Below the pieces are notes generated by a model, which was not told the origin of the DNA, ran no database searches, and worked only from the letters and a program-made list of their open reading frames with translations. From JANXLS01 sp038227045 (lineage in GTDB: Bacteria > Planctomycetota > SZUA-567 > H5-PLA8), in the NCBI GenBank assembly GCA_038227045.1, contig JBBRQD010000005.1:1-64000 (forward strand): DNA of 64,000 bases, in the 5' to 3' direction. Positions 26,040 through 35,576 of this stretch are shown here, one piece after another (positions within the stretch are counted from its first letter, which is position 1; every line of letters begins with the position of its first letter). Both the position numbers and the translations under genes were made by a program.

Positions 26040-28301
26040 CTATTTCTTCCCGGCCTCCGGCACAACCAAAACCTCCCCCAGCGCTTTTCCCGAATAGCGC
26101 GGCGAAGGCCCGTTCTCGAACGTGTTCTCGCGGAAGACCGTGTTGACCGGATGCCCCCTCGCGTCAATCGTGTTTCGCGGATTGTCGAGCATGCAATGCT
26201 CGACGATGCAATCGGTGGCGTCGTCATCGATCTCAATCGACCCGCTGTTGTCCGCGTGTATATGCTGGCCGCGATGAATCGCGCAGCGCGTGATCGGATT
26301 CGCTGAAATCGGGCCAGGATTCTTGGCCGACATGCCCAGCGTCTGCACCTGAGTATGCCCTTCGTAAATATCGTTGTTCAGATATTGAACGTACCACGAC
26401 GGCTGGCGGCCGCTGTCCAGATTCAAGCCGTAATTCAGCAGTTGGGAGCAGCGGTACAGGCTGTTGTTGGCGCAGATCACGTCGAAGGACGAACCGTAAC
26501 CCATGTTCACCCAACTTGCGTCTTCGAAGCGATTGCCAATCACCAAAAGTTTTCCGCGATAGGGCACGATGCTGACGACCGACTCCGCATCCGGCGCAAT
26601 GTCGAACGCCCGGTCGATGGTCCAGTTTCGGCCCTTGTTGACGGTCACGAAACGATATTGCCCCGCGCCTTTTCCGGAGAGAATGCAAACCACGGAGTTC
26701 TTCCACAGCGAACTGTTTTCGCCCGCCCATTTCAGATAGGTGGGATCGTCGGCAAGCCCCACATTCGTCCCGTCCCACGCCGTGAGCTTTCCCAAATAGC
26801 ATCCGCCCGGCCCGTCAAAAGTGAATGAATAATCCGACTGATGCACATACTGGCTTTCGTGCCGGTTGCGCGCGTAATAAATGTTTCGCCCTTCTTCATA
26901 CAGATTGTTGTACGCGGTCGGATCGAGACTTACGAACTGGTTGTCTTCGACGATGATATTGGACGAATGCGCCAGCTCGCAGTTGATCTTCCCGGCCTGA
27001 ATCCTGTTGTTGGCCACGCGCCCGTTGTGGCCCAGGATCACCGCGGAGGCTTTGGCCAGGATGTCGCAATTGGTAATCTCGAAATTACTTTTGACGCGAA
27101 TCAAATTCCCGTTCTGCCGCTCGGCCGTGCGGCCCCAATAGCGGTCCACGCGCACACGCACTTTGTTCATGCGAAATCCGTCACCCGCCGAAATCGCCAT
27201 GTTGCATTCCAACGGAATGTACATGCTGAACTCTTCCAGTTTGAAATCGCTGCCCGAAATCAACGTGGGCGGCAACGGCTTGATCTCGACCTGCTGCCGC
27301 GTTTTGTCCTGCGCGCCGCCGCCGTCCAGCGCGAATTGACCGGAGCCCCACCACAGCGACACCACACCCATGCCTTCGCCTTTGATAACCGTGCGCGCGG
27401 GCACTTTTAATTCGCCGGAATACGCGTAGGTGCCTTCGGGGAAAAACACGACGCCGCCACCGTTCGCTTTGGCTTTCGCCAGCGCTGCGTCAATCGCCTC
27501 CGTCCGATCGACCGGTTTGCTGCCCCGCCGAATCGTCCGCAACAGTTCCTGCTCCGCCTTGTTGCCATAAAAATCGAGGACGTTGAAAACCGTGGCCGGC
27601 CATGCCTCCGCCGCTTTGATTTCCAGATTACCCGCGCCGCTCCAACCGTCGCCGCCACCGCAGCCGTTATGCACGAAAACGCCGTACGCTCCCGGTTTCA
27701 TCTCGGACGGAATCTTGACGTTCAGCGAATATCCACCACCCATGCCTCCTTCCGCAACGGTATCGATGGCGTCAAGCATCGTGAATTTGCCAGCCGAGTC
27801 TTTCAACGCAACACTGCTTTTCCTGAGCAGGTGCAGCGATTTTCCCTGGACTCTCAGCCACCCGCCGACCGTCGCGCTGGCACCTTGATCACCCTGTATC
27901 CACCACGGCGCGGGTGCGTTCAGACGAATCCCATTCGATTGCTTTCCAGCACATTCGACACTGCAATAATAGATGCCTTTGTCCATATTTCCGGGGACGA
28001 CAAATTTGATCGATTGATCGCTGACCTGAAGAGGAGCGATTGGAATGGACTTGAAGTCCTTATCCTGTGGTTCGTCCGGCTGAGTGTTTTCTTTGTTTGC
28101 AAAAATGCTAAAGAGGACTTTCGATTCTTTAGCAAAAGGTCCACCCATCAACAACACCGTCTCATTCGGCAGCACCGGATCGGATGCCCAGATGATGCGC
28201 GGCACGTTTTCATCCGCGGCGTGTGCTGGGAATAAACCGAAAAGGAGCGTTGTGGCGAGAAACGACGCACGAAAACGAGTTCGAATGACGTCATAAAACA
28301 T
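26040..28301 (-). CDS. Exported right-handed beta-helix protein (pectate-lyase superfamily)
   Basis: I start at the ATG at 28301, which has CAGGAG upstream and begins a signal peptide (MFYDVIRTRFRASFLATTLL...AHA). An Ig-like N-terminal part comes first. Then comes the classic Pectate_lyase_3 lead, with TEAIDAALAKAKANGGGVVF followed by FFPEGTY. After it, many short Asn-rich coils (NNRIQAGKINCELAHSSNII; NNDIYEGHTQVQ) build a beta-helix. Such proteins cleave or bind acidic polysaccharides. The exact activity is unknown. Together with the neighbouring glycosidase-like genes it suggests a polysaccharide-directed exported set. Confidence 0.72.
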   Translation of the reverse strand: MFYDVIRTRFRASFLATTLLFGLFPAHAADENVPRIIWASDPVLPNETVLLMGGPFAKESKVLFSIFANKENTQPDEPQDKDFKSIPIAPLQVSDQSIKFVVPGNMDKGIYYCSVECAGKQSNGIRLNAPAPWWIQGDQGASATVGGWLRVQGKSLHLLRKSSVALKDSAGKFTMLDAIDTVAEGGMGGGYSLNVKIPSEMKPGAYGVFVHNGCGGGDGWSGAGNLEIKAAEAWPATVFNVLDFYGNKAEQELLRTIRRGSKPVDRTEAIDAALAKAKANGGGVVFFPEGTYAYSGELKVPARTVIKGEGMGVVSLWWGSGQFALDGGGAQDKTRQQVEIKPLPPTLISGSDFKLEEFSMYIPLECNMAISAGDGFRMNKVRVRVDRYWGRTAERQNGNLIRVKSNFEITNCDILAKASAVILGHNGRVANNRIQAGKINCELAHSSNIIVEDNQFVSLDPTAYNNLYEEGRNIYYARNRHESQYVHQSDYSFTFDGPGGCYLGKLTAWDGTNVGLADDPTYLKWAGENSSLWKNSVVCILSGKGAGQYRFVTVNKGRNWTIDRAFDIAPDAESVVSIVPYRGKLLVIGNRFEDASWVNMGYGSSFDVICANNSLYRCSQLLNYGLNLDSGRQPSWYVQYLNNDIYEGHTQVQTLGMSAKNPGPISANPITRCAIHRGQHIHADNSGSIEIDDDATDCIVEHCMLDNPRNTIDARGHPVNTVFRENTFENGPSPRYSGKALGEVLVVPEAGKK

Positions 28302-28447
28302 AGAGATAAAATACTCCTGGTTTAAACAAAGGGCCAAAAGGATACACCGTTCACTTCTTTTCTTTGCACTTCGCGGTCTGTAAAATGGTGTTGCGATCGA
28401 CAGCTCTTTCTAATGAATTACGTCCTATCGACGGGACCGGGGATTGG

Positions 28448-31400
28448 ATGCGCCTGAATCGAAAGCGGAAAGATCTTAAACCCGGCGTCACGCTGATCAT
28501 GGTGTCCGGCGTCCTGACCATACTGGCGGCGGTCAGCGCGGGTTTCTACACGATCGTGGTCATGCAGACACAGTCCGCCACGCGTTATTCCGACAGCGTA
28601 CGCGCTAGCCTGCTGTCGCGCGCCGGGATTGCCGATGGCGTGTCGCGTTTGCGGGAGCAGGCATTCTTAAGCACTGAAAGTCCCACCGATCCCTGGTACA
28701 CTGTCGATTGGCGCCACGGCGCGACCCGCAAGATTTCATTTGCCGCCTTGGACAAAACGGGCGTCAAGCCGCTCCCACTCTCCTACACGCGATCGATTGG
28801 CAACACGGTCGCGCCGCACAGCGACGTGTACACGCTCAACATTTCAGACGCGGCTAGCAAAATAAACGTCAACGCCTGCGACAATATCGGCGTGCTGCTG
28901 GACAATCTATGCCGCGTCGTCGGACCGCCCGTGGTCGCGGCGGACCTCGACGCCATTCAACCCCGCCGCTGGGCGGTCGAAGGCTCGCCGGCAGGACTCT
29001 TCGATACAGCCACCAACAAGGACGATATCAAAAGTGTATTCGATCTCTATTATCGCCTGGATTCGATGACGGGCCGGCCCTTGACCAGGCCCGACGGCAC
29101 GGCTCTGTATGGAGATGGTTACGCCATCGCCGGCTACCGGTCGCGCGGGGGGCTTTACCACACTATTTCAGACATCAAGAACGCGCTGACATGCATTGCG
29201 CGCCCTGGGCATCCGGAACTCGAGCAGCTCGAACGCGAAGTCAAATTCGCGGCGATTCGCGATTACCTGACCGTCGATTCCTGGATCGATACCAACACGG
29301 TTTGCGTCGGGAAATTCGAATGGTGCCGGGATGTGAGAACCCTGATCGACCGGGACAAAAGCTGGGTCGCCGACGACCCCGCGCACGACCCGCTCAACCG
29401 CCGCGGATCGTTGCGCGGCAGTTACCTATCGATTGTCAACGGTCACGGCGCGGGGCAACTGCGCCGCATCGCGACCAACGGCATTGACTGGATTCAACTG
29501 GATCAGGATCTCGTCGTGCAACCCGGACCCATCAGTTCCTACATGATCATCGCCAAGGAAGACGCCAAGATCGATTCCGACGGTGACCCGATGACCGACT
29601 CGAACGGCAACCTGGTCGACGATCCCGCGATCGATTACAAACGCTTTCCGCTGTGCATTCATCGCGCGCCGATCAACATCAACACCGCGTCCGACAAAGT
29701 TCTCGCGGCGATGTTTCTGGGCCTCAACGTTCAGCACGGCACGCCGCTGGCGCTGGGAACCGACGCGGATGCGGATCGCACGGCCGACAAATGGTCCATC
29801 GCCGATCCGCTGAAATTGTTCGGACGCATTCCCACGCTCACCGGACTGAAACGGTCGCCGCTGAACAGCGGCAAACCGGTGTTGGACCGCCCTAAACCCT
29901 GGGAAGGCGTGGACGCGGCGAATTATGAATATATTAACAACTGGGGTTCGCTTGGCTCTCCTTCTTTTGTGAAGTTGGGCGGTGTGTGCAACGAAGCGCA
30001 CGAATTGGCCTACCGCATCATCTCGGCGCGTCAGCGCACGACCGATTTGAAAACGGGGCTGCCGGTCCTGGGAGCCGATCCCGATCCGCTCACCGCCGAT
30101 CCCGAAGCTACTTTCGCGGGCTTCGATCGCGGGCCTTTCCGCAGTTGGGACGATCTCTATTTTCGCGTCGTCAAGCCCTGGGACGACATCCGCTCTTATG
30201 CCACGCTCCCGGATCCGGCCTTGCCCGGCCGCAAGACCATTCCATTCTCCAACGGACTGAAGCAGGGACTCGGAAAACCTTCTCTTGCGCCCATGATTAT
30301 GGCGCACTTCAATTCCAATACCGACATCCTCAAATTCAATCCGAACATCGAATGGATCGATCGTTGGGGGCGCAATTTCACCGCCATGGAACCCGTCATG
30401 GCCTTCGACACGCTCGGCCAGCCGCAACGGGCAACGGGACTGCGCGTTGGCCCGGTGCCTCCGGGTGTAAATGACGGCGAGTTTTATTTCATCCGCAGCA
30501 TGCGCTACCGGCTCGAAGAAATGATCGACAAAACCGATCTCAACCGCTCGACGACCGAATTCACGCTGGACTCCGGGGGCATTTTCGAAATCCAGTCCGT
30601 TGGCCAGGTGGTTAAAAATGGCACGGTTCTGGCCGAGCGCAAAACCGAAGCATTGATCCACGTCTACGACGTCTGGCGCGAGTCGACGCAGCGCCAGTTC
30701 GTGCAGGGCACGATCTCGAGAGCCGCCAACCAGGCCGTCAATTGGGACACGCCCGCCCCCGGCGCTTACAGCGGCACGATCGCCCGGGATGGCACGAAAA
30801 ACGCCACGTCCCGGCTCGCCCTGACGACTCTGCCGGAACCGCTCGTTCCCCTGCAATATGGCCTGAGCAACAAATTCGGCGGCCGGCTGGTTGAATGCGT
30901 GGATGACGTGGCGCGCGACGCTCGGGGCAATTTCAAGAACTACGGCGTTCCGGACGTGGTGGCCAACAAGATTCTCCCGGCACTGTACGATGGCCAACTG
31001 GTCCTTGCGACCAACGTGTGCAGCTTCAACCCTGCCGCGAAGGACACCTTTCTGGCAAGTTTCAACGGCGACCTCGACACCGACACCTGTGTCGGCAACG
31101 GGCGCGAACAGGCGAAGACGCCAGAGAATCCAAAGATTCGCGTGTGCGACACGATCAGCCTGCTTGGGCTGCTTAACGACACCGAAATCGACATCGACCC
31201 CACGAGCTATCCGGTCTTCGGGATCAATCCCTCTTTGGGCAGCGGCGGCGTCAACAATCCGCTGGGCCCCTTGGACATCACCAAGTACGGCAACAATGTC
31301 GGCTGCAGGCAGGGCGATTTGCGCGCCGAAGGCGTCTTTTGCGGCACCTTGGGAACCGCCTGCAAGGACGCCACATTGAAATATCCCATGGGCGATGGAC

Positions 31401-33049
31401 CCGCCTCCGCGGAAAAATCACATAGCGGGCCGCTCACCAAGCTGCGCTATCAGAATTTCGATCCGCGCGGCGGCGTTTCGGTGGGAATGTGGTTCAAGCC
31501 CTCCTGGCATGCCAACGACCACATGGAACACGAGTTCTTCAATGGCGGTTCCAATGGGCCGAGCGCGGCGTCCCGCGGCAACAAATTATGCAAGAATGGC
31601 TACGTGCAAGGCGGCAAGCCGCTGCCCATTCCCGGCACCCAGTATGTCTCAACGATCGGCTGGCCGGTTCCCGACGGAACTCTATGGGCGATAACCGAGG
31701 ATTTTCAGGATCACGATATGACCGTGTGTATCCACAGTGGCACCGATCAAGTGCCCTTTACCAATCTTCCACCCTCGACATTGACGGAGACGCCGTCCTT
31801 TCACACGCAGCCTTTCCGCTGGAGTTATGTCGGCGCGGTCTTTCAATACGGCAATTCGGCTGTCAAACTCAATCCGTTCTCTTCGCTGATTCAAGGCTAT
31901 TTCCCGCCTCTATGGAATTCGGCGCATTTTTACGGATTTTGGTACGATCCGCCTCCGCCACAAATCGATCCGACCAGCGAATGCGCGCGCAACTTGCTTC
32001 GTCCTTTCATTTCGACCTACCGTTATCCGGAAGGGTCAGCCGGCCAAACGAACACAAGCAACATGTGGGTCATGGTCAACGACACGCTTCAATTCGGCAT
32101 ACCCGATCTTGATGGCCAGCCCGCCGCCTATCCCTGGGAGCGCAGCAAGAACCCGCGCCGCACCGAAGGCTGTTTTTCGTTAAACAATGTCAATCAGGGC
32201 GGCCCTCCCGATCGGTTCCTCCACATTTACCGCCAGCAGCCCTGTGACACTGTCTTTTCGGTCATCGATGAACTGAAGATTACCAAGCGCGCGTTGCAGT
32301 CCAGTGAGATCGGCGACATCATGACCACCAGCCGCTACTACCTGCCCGCAAACCCCGCGGACAACAGGCAGCAGCCCACGTTCACGTCGCAGACGTTGAT
32401 TCAATCGACCCACGGTCACGCCGCGATCGGAATTGAAAATGTGACGGTGGCGCGAGTCAGTTGGAATGTCTTTACGCCGCGCTTCATGCACGAATACAAA
32501 AAGCCGGGCACGTACTCGCATGTTGAAATCGTCGGCGGCAAGTCCAGATCGGTGCCCATTGCCGGCCCCTTCGATTACGCGCAATACAACGCGGACATCG
32601 ACTACGATCATGAACTGGGCTGGAAGAGCGTGAACTACAATCCGCGCAATCCGTTTCTGGGCGTCAATCGCCTGCCGCCCGCGCCCGGCAAGCAGTCGCA
32701 CTACAGCAAAGGCGTGGAAGTCGAATTGCTCAATGACTCCAAACTCATCAGCGGATATGAAAACTCTTCGGGCAAATTCAACCCGACCTCGACATTCACG
32801 AATCCCGACGTCGTCAACAGTTTCTACGATCCGCGCAAACCGAGAAATCTGCCAATCGTTTCGACAAACGCATTGCGCTACCGCGTTCGCTTCAAATACC
32901 CGATCAACCCGGACGCCGACCCGAAGGCCCTGAGCGCCACCGTTGACCCTTCGGCGCATTTTTTGCTGGACACGCCGGTCTTTGACGATATCTCCATTAC
33001 GTACATGTCGGCGATGCGCATCACGTATTTGCAAGAAATCGCCGAGTAG
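28448..33049 (+). CDS. Giant pseudopilin-like (GspK/PilX-type) protein with a LamG-like insert
   Basis: The 1533-residue protein begins with a short basic leader and one hydrophobic helix (GVTLIMVSGVLTILAAVSAG) followed by ASLLSRAGIADGVSRLRE, the layout of GspK/PilX minor pseudopilins. Two GspK-like helix-hairpin signatures follow: KINVNACDNIGVLLDNL and ININTASDKVLAAMFLGL. In the second half a concanavalin/LamG-like domain begins near RGGVSVGMWFKPSWH. GspK is normally about 330 residues, so this is roughly fivefold larger. The start at 28448 fits the pilin leader; an upstream frame exists. The gene is probably cotranscribed with a small exported protein 11 bp downstream. Confidence 0.65.
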   Translation: MRLNRKRKDLKPGVTLIMVSGVLTILAAVSAGFYTIVVMQTQSATRYSDSVRASLLSRAGIADGVSRLREQAFLSTESPTDPWYTVDWRHGATRKISFAALDKTGVKPLPLSYTRSIGNTVAPHSDVYTLNISDAASKINVNACDNIGVLLDNLCRVVGPPVVAADLDAIQPRRWAVEGSPAGLFDTATNKDDIKSVFDLYYRLDSMTGRPLTRPDGTALYGDGYAIAGYRSRGGLYHTISDIKNALTCIARPGHPELEQLEREVKFAAIRDYLTVDSWIDTNTVCVGKFEWCRDVRTLIDRDKSWVADDPAHDPLNRRGSLRGSYLSIVNGHGAGQLRRIATNGIDWIQLDQDLVVQPGPISSYMIIAKEDAKIDSDGDPMTDSNGNLVDDPAIDYKRFPLCIHRAPININTASDKVLAAMFLGLNVQHGTPLALGTDADADRTADKWSIADPLKLFGRIPTLTGLKRSPLNSGKPVLDRPKPWEGVDAANYEYINNWGSLGSPSFVKLGGVCNEAHELAYRIISARQRTTDLKTGLPVLGADPDPLTADPEATFAGFDRGPFRSWDDLYFRVVKPWDDIRSYATLPDPALPGRKTIPFSNGLKQGLGKPSLAPMIMAHFNSNTDILKFNPNIEWIDRWGRNFTAMEPVMAFDTLGQPQRATGLRVGPVPPGVNDGEFYFIRSMRYRLEEMIDKTDLNRSTTEFTLDSGGIFEIQSVGQVVKNGTVLAERKTEALIHVYDVWRESTQRQFVQGTISRAANQAVNWDTPAPGAYSGTIARDGTKNATSRLALTTLPEPLVPLQYGLSNKFGGRLVECVDDVARDARGNFKNYGVPDVVANKILPALYDGQLVLATNVCSFNPAAKDTFLASFNGDLDTDTCVGNGREQAKTPENPKIRVCDTISLLGLLNDTEIDIDPTSYPVFGINPSLGSGGVNNPLGPLDITKYGNNVGCRQGDLRAEGVFCGTLGTACKDATLKYPMGDGPASAEKSHSGPLTKLRYQNFDPRGGVSVGMWFKPSWHANDHMEHEFFNGGSNGPSAASRGNKLCKNGYVQGGKPLPIPGTQYVSTIGWPVPDGTLWAITEDFQDHDMTVCIHSGTDQVPFTNLPPSTLTETPSFHTQPFRWSYVGAVFQYGNSAVKLNPFSSLIQGYFPPLWNSAHFYGFWYDPPPPQIDPTSECARNLLRPFISTYRYPEGSAGQTNTSNMWVMVNDTLQFGIPDLDGQPAAYPWERSKNPRRTEGCFSLNNVNQGGPPDRFLHIYRQQPCDTVFSVIDELKITKRALQSSEIGDIMTTSRYYLPANPADNRQQPTFTSQTLIQSTHGHAAIGIENVTVARVSWNVFTPRFMHEYKKPGTYSHVEIVGGKSRSVPIAGPFDYAQYNADIDYDHELGWKSVNYNPRNPFLGVNRLPPAPGKQSHYSKGVEVELLNDSKLISGYENSSGKFNPTSTFTNPDVVNSFYDPRKPRNLPIVSTNALRYRVRFKYPINPDADPKALSATVDPSAHFLLDTPVFDDISITYMSAMRITYLQEIAE

Positions 33050-33060
33050 AGGGAGTGCCT

Positions 33061-33489
33061 GTGCTGAAAACGGTCCCGTTGTGTCTCACGCTGCTCCTGA
33101 CGCTCGCCGCGTCGGGCTTCGCCGCGCAACCCAAGTCCGACGGACCAGCCGAGGCCCGGCAGGCCGAGTCGGAAGAAGAGGCCGCGCGTCAAGCGAACTC
33201 CGACAATATCTTTTCGGACATCAGCGGCAAAGTGACTCTGTTCACGAAAGAACAGAACGAAGACTACGAGGATTCGGGAGTCATCGGCACATTTGCGACC
33301 GAAAAGACGGTCTATCTCATCAAGGTGGAATCGGAAAAGACGCACGACGCGCTAAAGCCGTTCGATGGAAAAGTGTGCACCATCAACGGAAAGATCCGTA
33401 ACGAAGGCAAGTACGTCGTCGTTCGGAAAGTGGAATTAAACGGCGCGGAATACATCTACAAAAAACGCCGCGGCGGCGTCGGTATGTAA
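33061..33489 (+). CDS. Small exported protein with an OB-fold-like domain
   Basis: A GTG at 33061, six bases after GAGGGA, begins a signal peptide (LCLTLLLTLAASGFAA); a GTG at 33055 is also in frame but too close to the Shine-Dalgarno. The mature part has a charged linker (ARQAESEEEAARQANSD) and a strand-rich domain (SGKVTLFTKEQ...KTVYLIKVES...VCTINGKIRNEGKYVVVRKV) resembling OB-fold nucleic-acid/cation-binding proteins. It is tightly downstream of the giant pseudopilin-like gene and probably cotranscribed with it. The function is unknown. Confidence 0.6.
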   Translation: MLKTVPLCLTLLLTLAASGFAAQPKSDGPAEARQAESEEEAARQANSDNIFSDISGKVTLFTKEQNEDYEDSGVIGTFATEKTVYLIKVESEKTHDALKPFDGKVCTINGKIRNEGKYVVVRKVELNGAEYIYKKRRGGVGM

Positions 33490-33494
33490 GAGAC

Positions 33495-33577
33495 AGGGAT
33501 TAGGGATTAGGGATTAGGGAAAAGCAATTGCGCTGGTCCCTAACCTCTAATTCCTAATCCCTAAATCCTAAACCCTT
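33495..33577. repeat. Heptamer-phased inverted repeat (AGGGATT family)
   Basis: Left arm 33495-33520 is three tandem AGGGATT heptamers plus AGGGA. Right arm 33537-33577 reads as degenerate complementary heptamers (CCCTAAC, CTCTAAT, TCCTAAT, CCCTAAA, TCCTAAA). The loop is about 16 bases. It separates two convergent genes and ends 5 bases before the DUF3500 stop. Confidence 0.8.
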
Positions 33578-33581
33578 AGTT

Positions 33582-34649
33582 TTAGTGTTCCTGCGCGTAG
33601 TGCCGCTTCAAAATATCCTCGCCATAATCGTTCTTCAGATCGCGCCAGACTGAGTGGATGTGATTCCCGTCATTCTGGAAATTGTCGTATTCGATCATGA
33701 ACGAATCGCTTTGAATTCGGTAGTAATGAGTGTTTCCGATTTCCGTCGGACCCGCCCACGCGAAACTGATGGCCGTCAGACCTTCCTTTTCGATCCGAGC
33801 TAGTTCCTGAGCGGCGACTTCTGGGCGGTCGCGGTTGGCGTATTCCTTGATCAACGCCATCAGCAAAGCGCTCTGATCTTTGTCGAGCTCCGACGCCGCG
33901 ATGCCTTCCTTCTTCGTTTCGACGCGCCGCTTGGTCGCCGAGAAAATATCCTTCGGTGCCTCGGCCAGGATGATCGCTTTTTTCTTCTGCTCGTCCTTAA
34001 GCGAATCCAGGAATTTGCGGCCGGCGGTTTCGACTTCCGCCAGCGTGCGGTAGCCTTTGCGCGGACCGTCTTTGACAACCTCCGGATTGCTGCCCATGAA
34101 CAGCGGCGCGACCACGATCGTCTTGCCCATCACGCAGGTGAAACTCGCCGAAAAATGATGACCTTCGAAGCGCCAGCCCCAGATCTGGCCGTTCCCCGGC
34201 GTGCCGAAGATTTCAACGAAATAATTCTCCGGATCGCGCACCGGCGTACCCTTCTTGCCCTTCTCCTGTTCGAACAAAACCTGTTCGAGCGACATGATCG
34301 ACAGCGCGCTCGCGAAACCGTGCTGGCTGAGTCCCGTGTTAAGCAGCGCGAACGCCAGAGGCCGCACGAACGGCGACATTTCTTTGAGCGTGAGGCCCTT
34401 GCGTTTCAAGTCCGGGACAAAGATGAACTTCTCCCGCTCGGCATCTTTGAAGTCGAACGAAATCTTGGCTTTTTCGGCGTCGTTGAGCGACGCCAGCAGC
34501 GCGTTGGCGGCGTCCGACATTTCCGCAGCGGCTTTGGCCATTTCCGCAGCCCCTTGAACGTCGCCGGCAGGCACGTCATGTGCGCGAAGACACACGCCCG
34601 AAAGCGCGGCGATTACGGTGAAAGCAGACAGGAGGCGGAACATGAACAT
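33582..34649 (-). CDS. DUF3500 family exported protein
   Basis: The 355-residue protein has a signal peptide (LLSAFTVIAALSGVCLRA). Typical DUF3500 elements include LSIMSLEQVLFEQE, YFVEIFGTPGNGQIWGWRFE, HHFSASFTCVMG, and near the C-terminus NDGNHIHSVWRDLKNDYGED. The family is exported and of unknown function; the paired histidines in GHH and HIHSVWRD hint at metal binding. GGAG precedes the ATG. It stands alone between a heptamer repeat and the nucleotidyltransferase pair. Confidence 0.82.
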   Translation of the reverse strand: MFMFRLLSAFTVIAALSGVCLRAHDVPAGDVQGAAEMAKAAAEMSDAANALLASLNDAEKAKISFDFKDAEREKFIFVPDLKRKGLTLKEMSPFVRPLAFALLNTGLSQHGFASALSIMSLEQVLFEQEKGKKGTPVRDPENYFVEIFGTPGNGQIWGWRFEGHHFSASFTCVMGKTIVVAPLFMGSNPEVVKDGPRKGYRTLAEVETAGRKFLDSLKDEQKKKAIILAEAPKDIFSATKRRVETKKEGIAASELDKDQSALLMALIKEYANRDRPEVAAQELARIEKEGLTAISFAWAGPTEIGNTHYYRIQSDSFMIEYDNFQNDGNHIHSVWRDLKNDYGEDILKRHYAQEH

Positions 34650-34760
34650 GCGCGAGACTCCGGGATTGAGCGGATCGTTTGCGAAGTGATAATTGGATAT
34701 AACCCGCGGCGTGTGGCAACGGGGAAAGATTTCGGCGGCAACTGGATTTACAGTGTAATT

Positions 34761-34970
34761 TTAGTGCGGCCAAGGCGCGGGTTCGCCGTACGTCCGCTCG
34801 TAAATCATGCGTGCTTTTTCAGCCTCAGTTAGGCCGGATGGCAGCGCGGAAACAATCAACGCGCGGGCGAACGCAAACATTTCGAGACCCATCATGAACC
34901 GCGCTTCATTTGAGCGGGACATGAGCAGATCGCGATAGATTTTCTGCATTTCAGGCGAAGTGTCATTCAT
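34761..34970 (-). CDS. Small helical partner protein of the nucleotidyltransferase
   Basis: The 69-residue protein has the conserved-looking core SRSNEARFMMGLEMFAFARA, then GLTEAEKARMIYERTYGE. Small proteins of this SxxxRxxMGxxMFxxAR type are often encoded next to nucleotidyltransferase genes. Its start lies inside the end of the upstream gene (8-bp overlap, 34963-34970), which implies translational coupling. A toxin-antitoxin-like or small-ligand role is inference. Confidence 0.6.
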   Translation of the reverse strand: MNDTSPEMQKIYRDLLMSRSNEARFMMGLEMFAFARALIVSALPSGLTEAEKARMIYERTYGEPAPWPH

Positions 34971-35520
34971 GGCGCCGCGCTCTTTCGAAGACTGAATCCA
35001 AACCTAATGTCGCCACCCACTTATTTATATATTCGGCATCGTATCCCGTGGCAAGCAGGTTTTTAATGTCGCGAAGTTGAGTCTCCGAAAACGAGTCTTT
35101 GGCCCAGTTCAGTTTCGCGACGATCAAATCTTCCTTGGAGATCATCCAGGTCGCAATGCCGTTGAATTCGACATGTTTGCGCCGGGCAAATTCCATGTGA
35201 TGAAAGATCGATTTCTTCCTCAGGATGAAATCGACCTTAAAAGCCTCCTTCATGTGGAGCGCGTTGAACATGCCATGATTCGCGATGGCGTTGCGAACCG
35301 CGGCTTCATCGATGTAGTAGTCCGGCGAAAACAGGCGCACGAACGCGCTGGATTCACCGGGCTCCAAATCCACCACGATGTCCACATCGCGCGTGAAACG
35401 GGGTTCGGCGAAATAGCACAACGCCATCGACCCGGTCACCATGTATTTGATGCCTGCCCGATCCAGCCGTTCGCAGACATCTTTGATCACGATGTACTGT
35501 GGATTCGACGCGATATCCAT
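34963..35520 (-). CDS. Nucleotidyltransferase-fold protein (AbiEii/DUF6036-like)
   Basis: The 185-residue protein starts at the ATG at 35520 (MDIASNPQYIVIKDVCERLD). The NTase core shows KYMVTGSMALCYF and TRDVDIVVDL, i.e. the GS...DxD metal-binding set. A helical C-terminal part follows (SKEDLIVAKLNWAKDSFSET; RDIKNLLATGYD), as in AbiEii-type or DUF6036 NTases. It is coupled by overlap to the small protein at 34761-34970. Such pairs may act as toxin-antitoxin or abortive-infection modules; that role is not shown here. Confidence 0.75.
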   Translation of the reverse strand: MDIASNPQYIVIKDVCERLDRAGIKYMVTGSMALCYFAEPRFTRDVDIVVDLEPGESSAFVRLFSPDYYIDEAAVRNAIANHGMFNALHMKEAFKVDFILRKKSIFHHMEFARRKHVEFNGIATWMISKEDLIVAKLNWAKDSFSETQLRDIKNLLATGYDAEYINKWVATLGLDSVFERARRHE

Positions 35521-35576
35521 GTAGTCCGCCTCTTTCCGTCGTGCACCGCGCCCGCTATGGCACGGTAAAAGTACGT

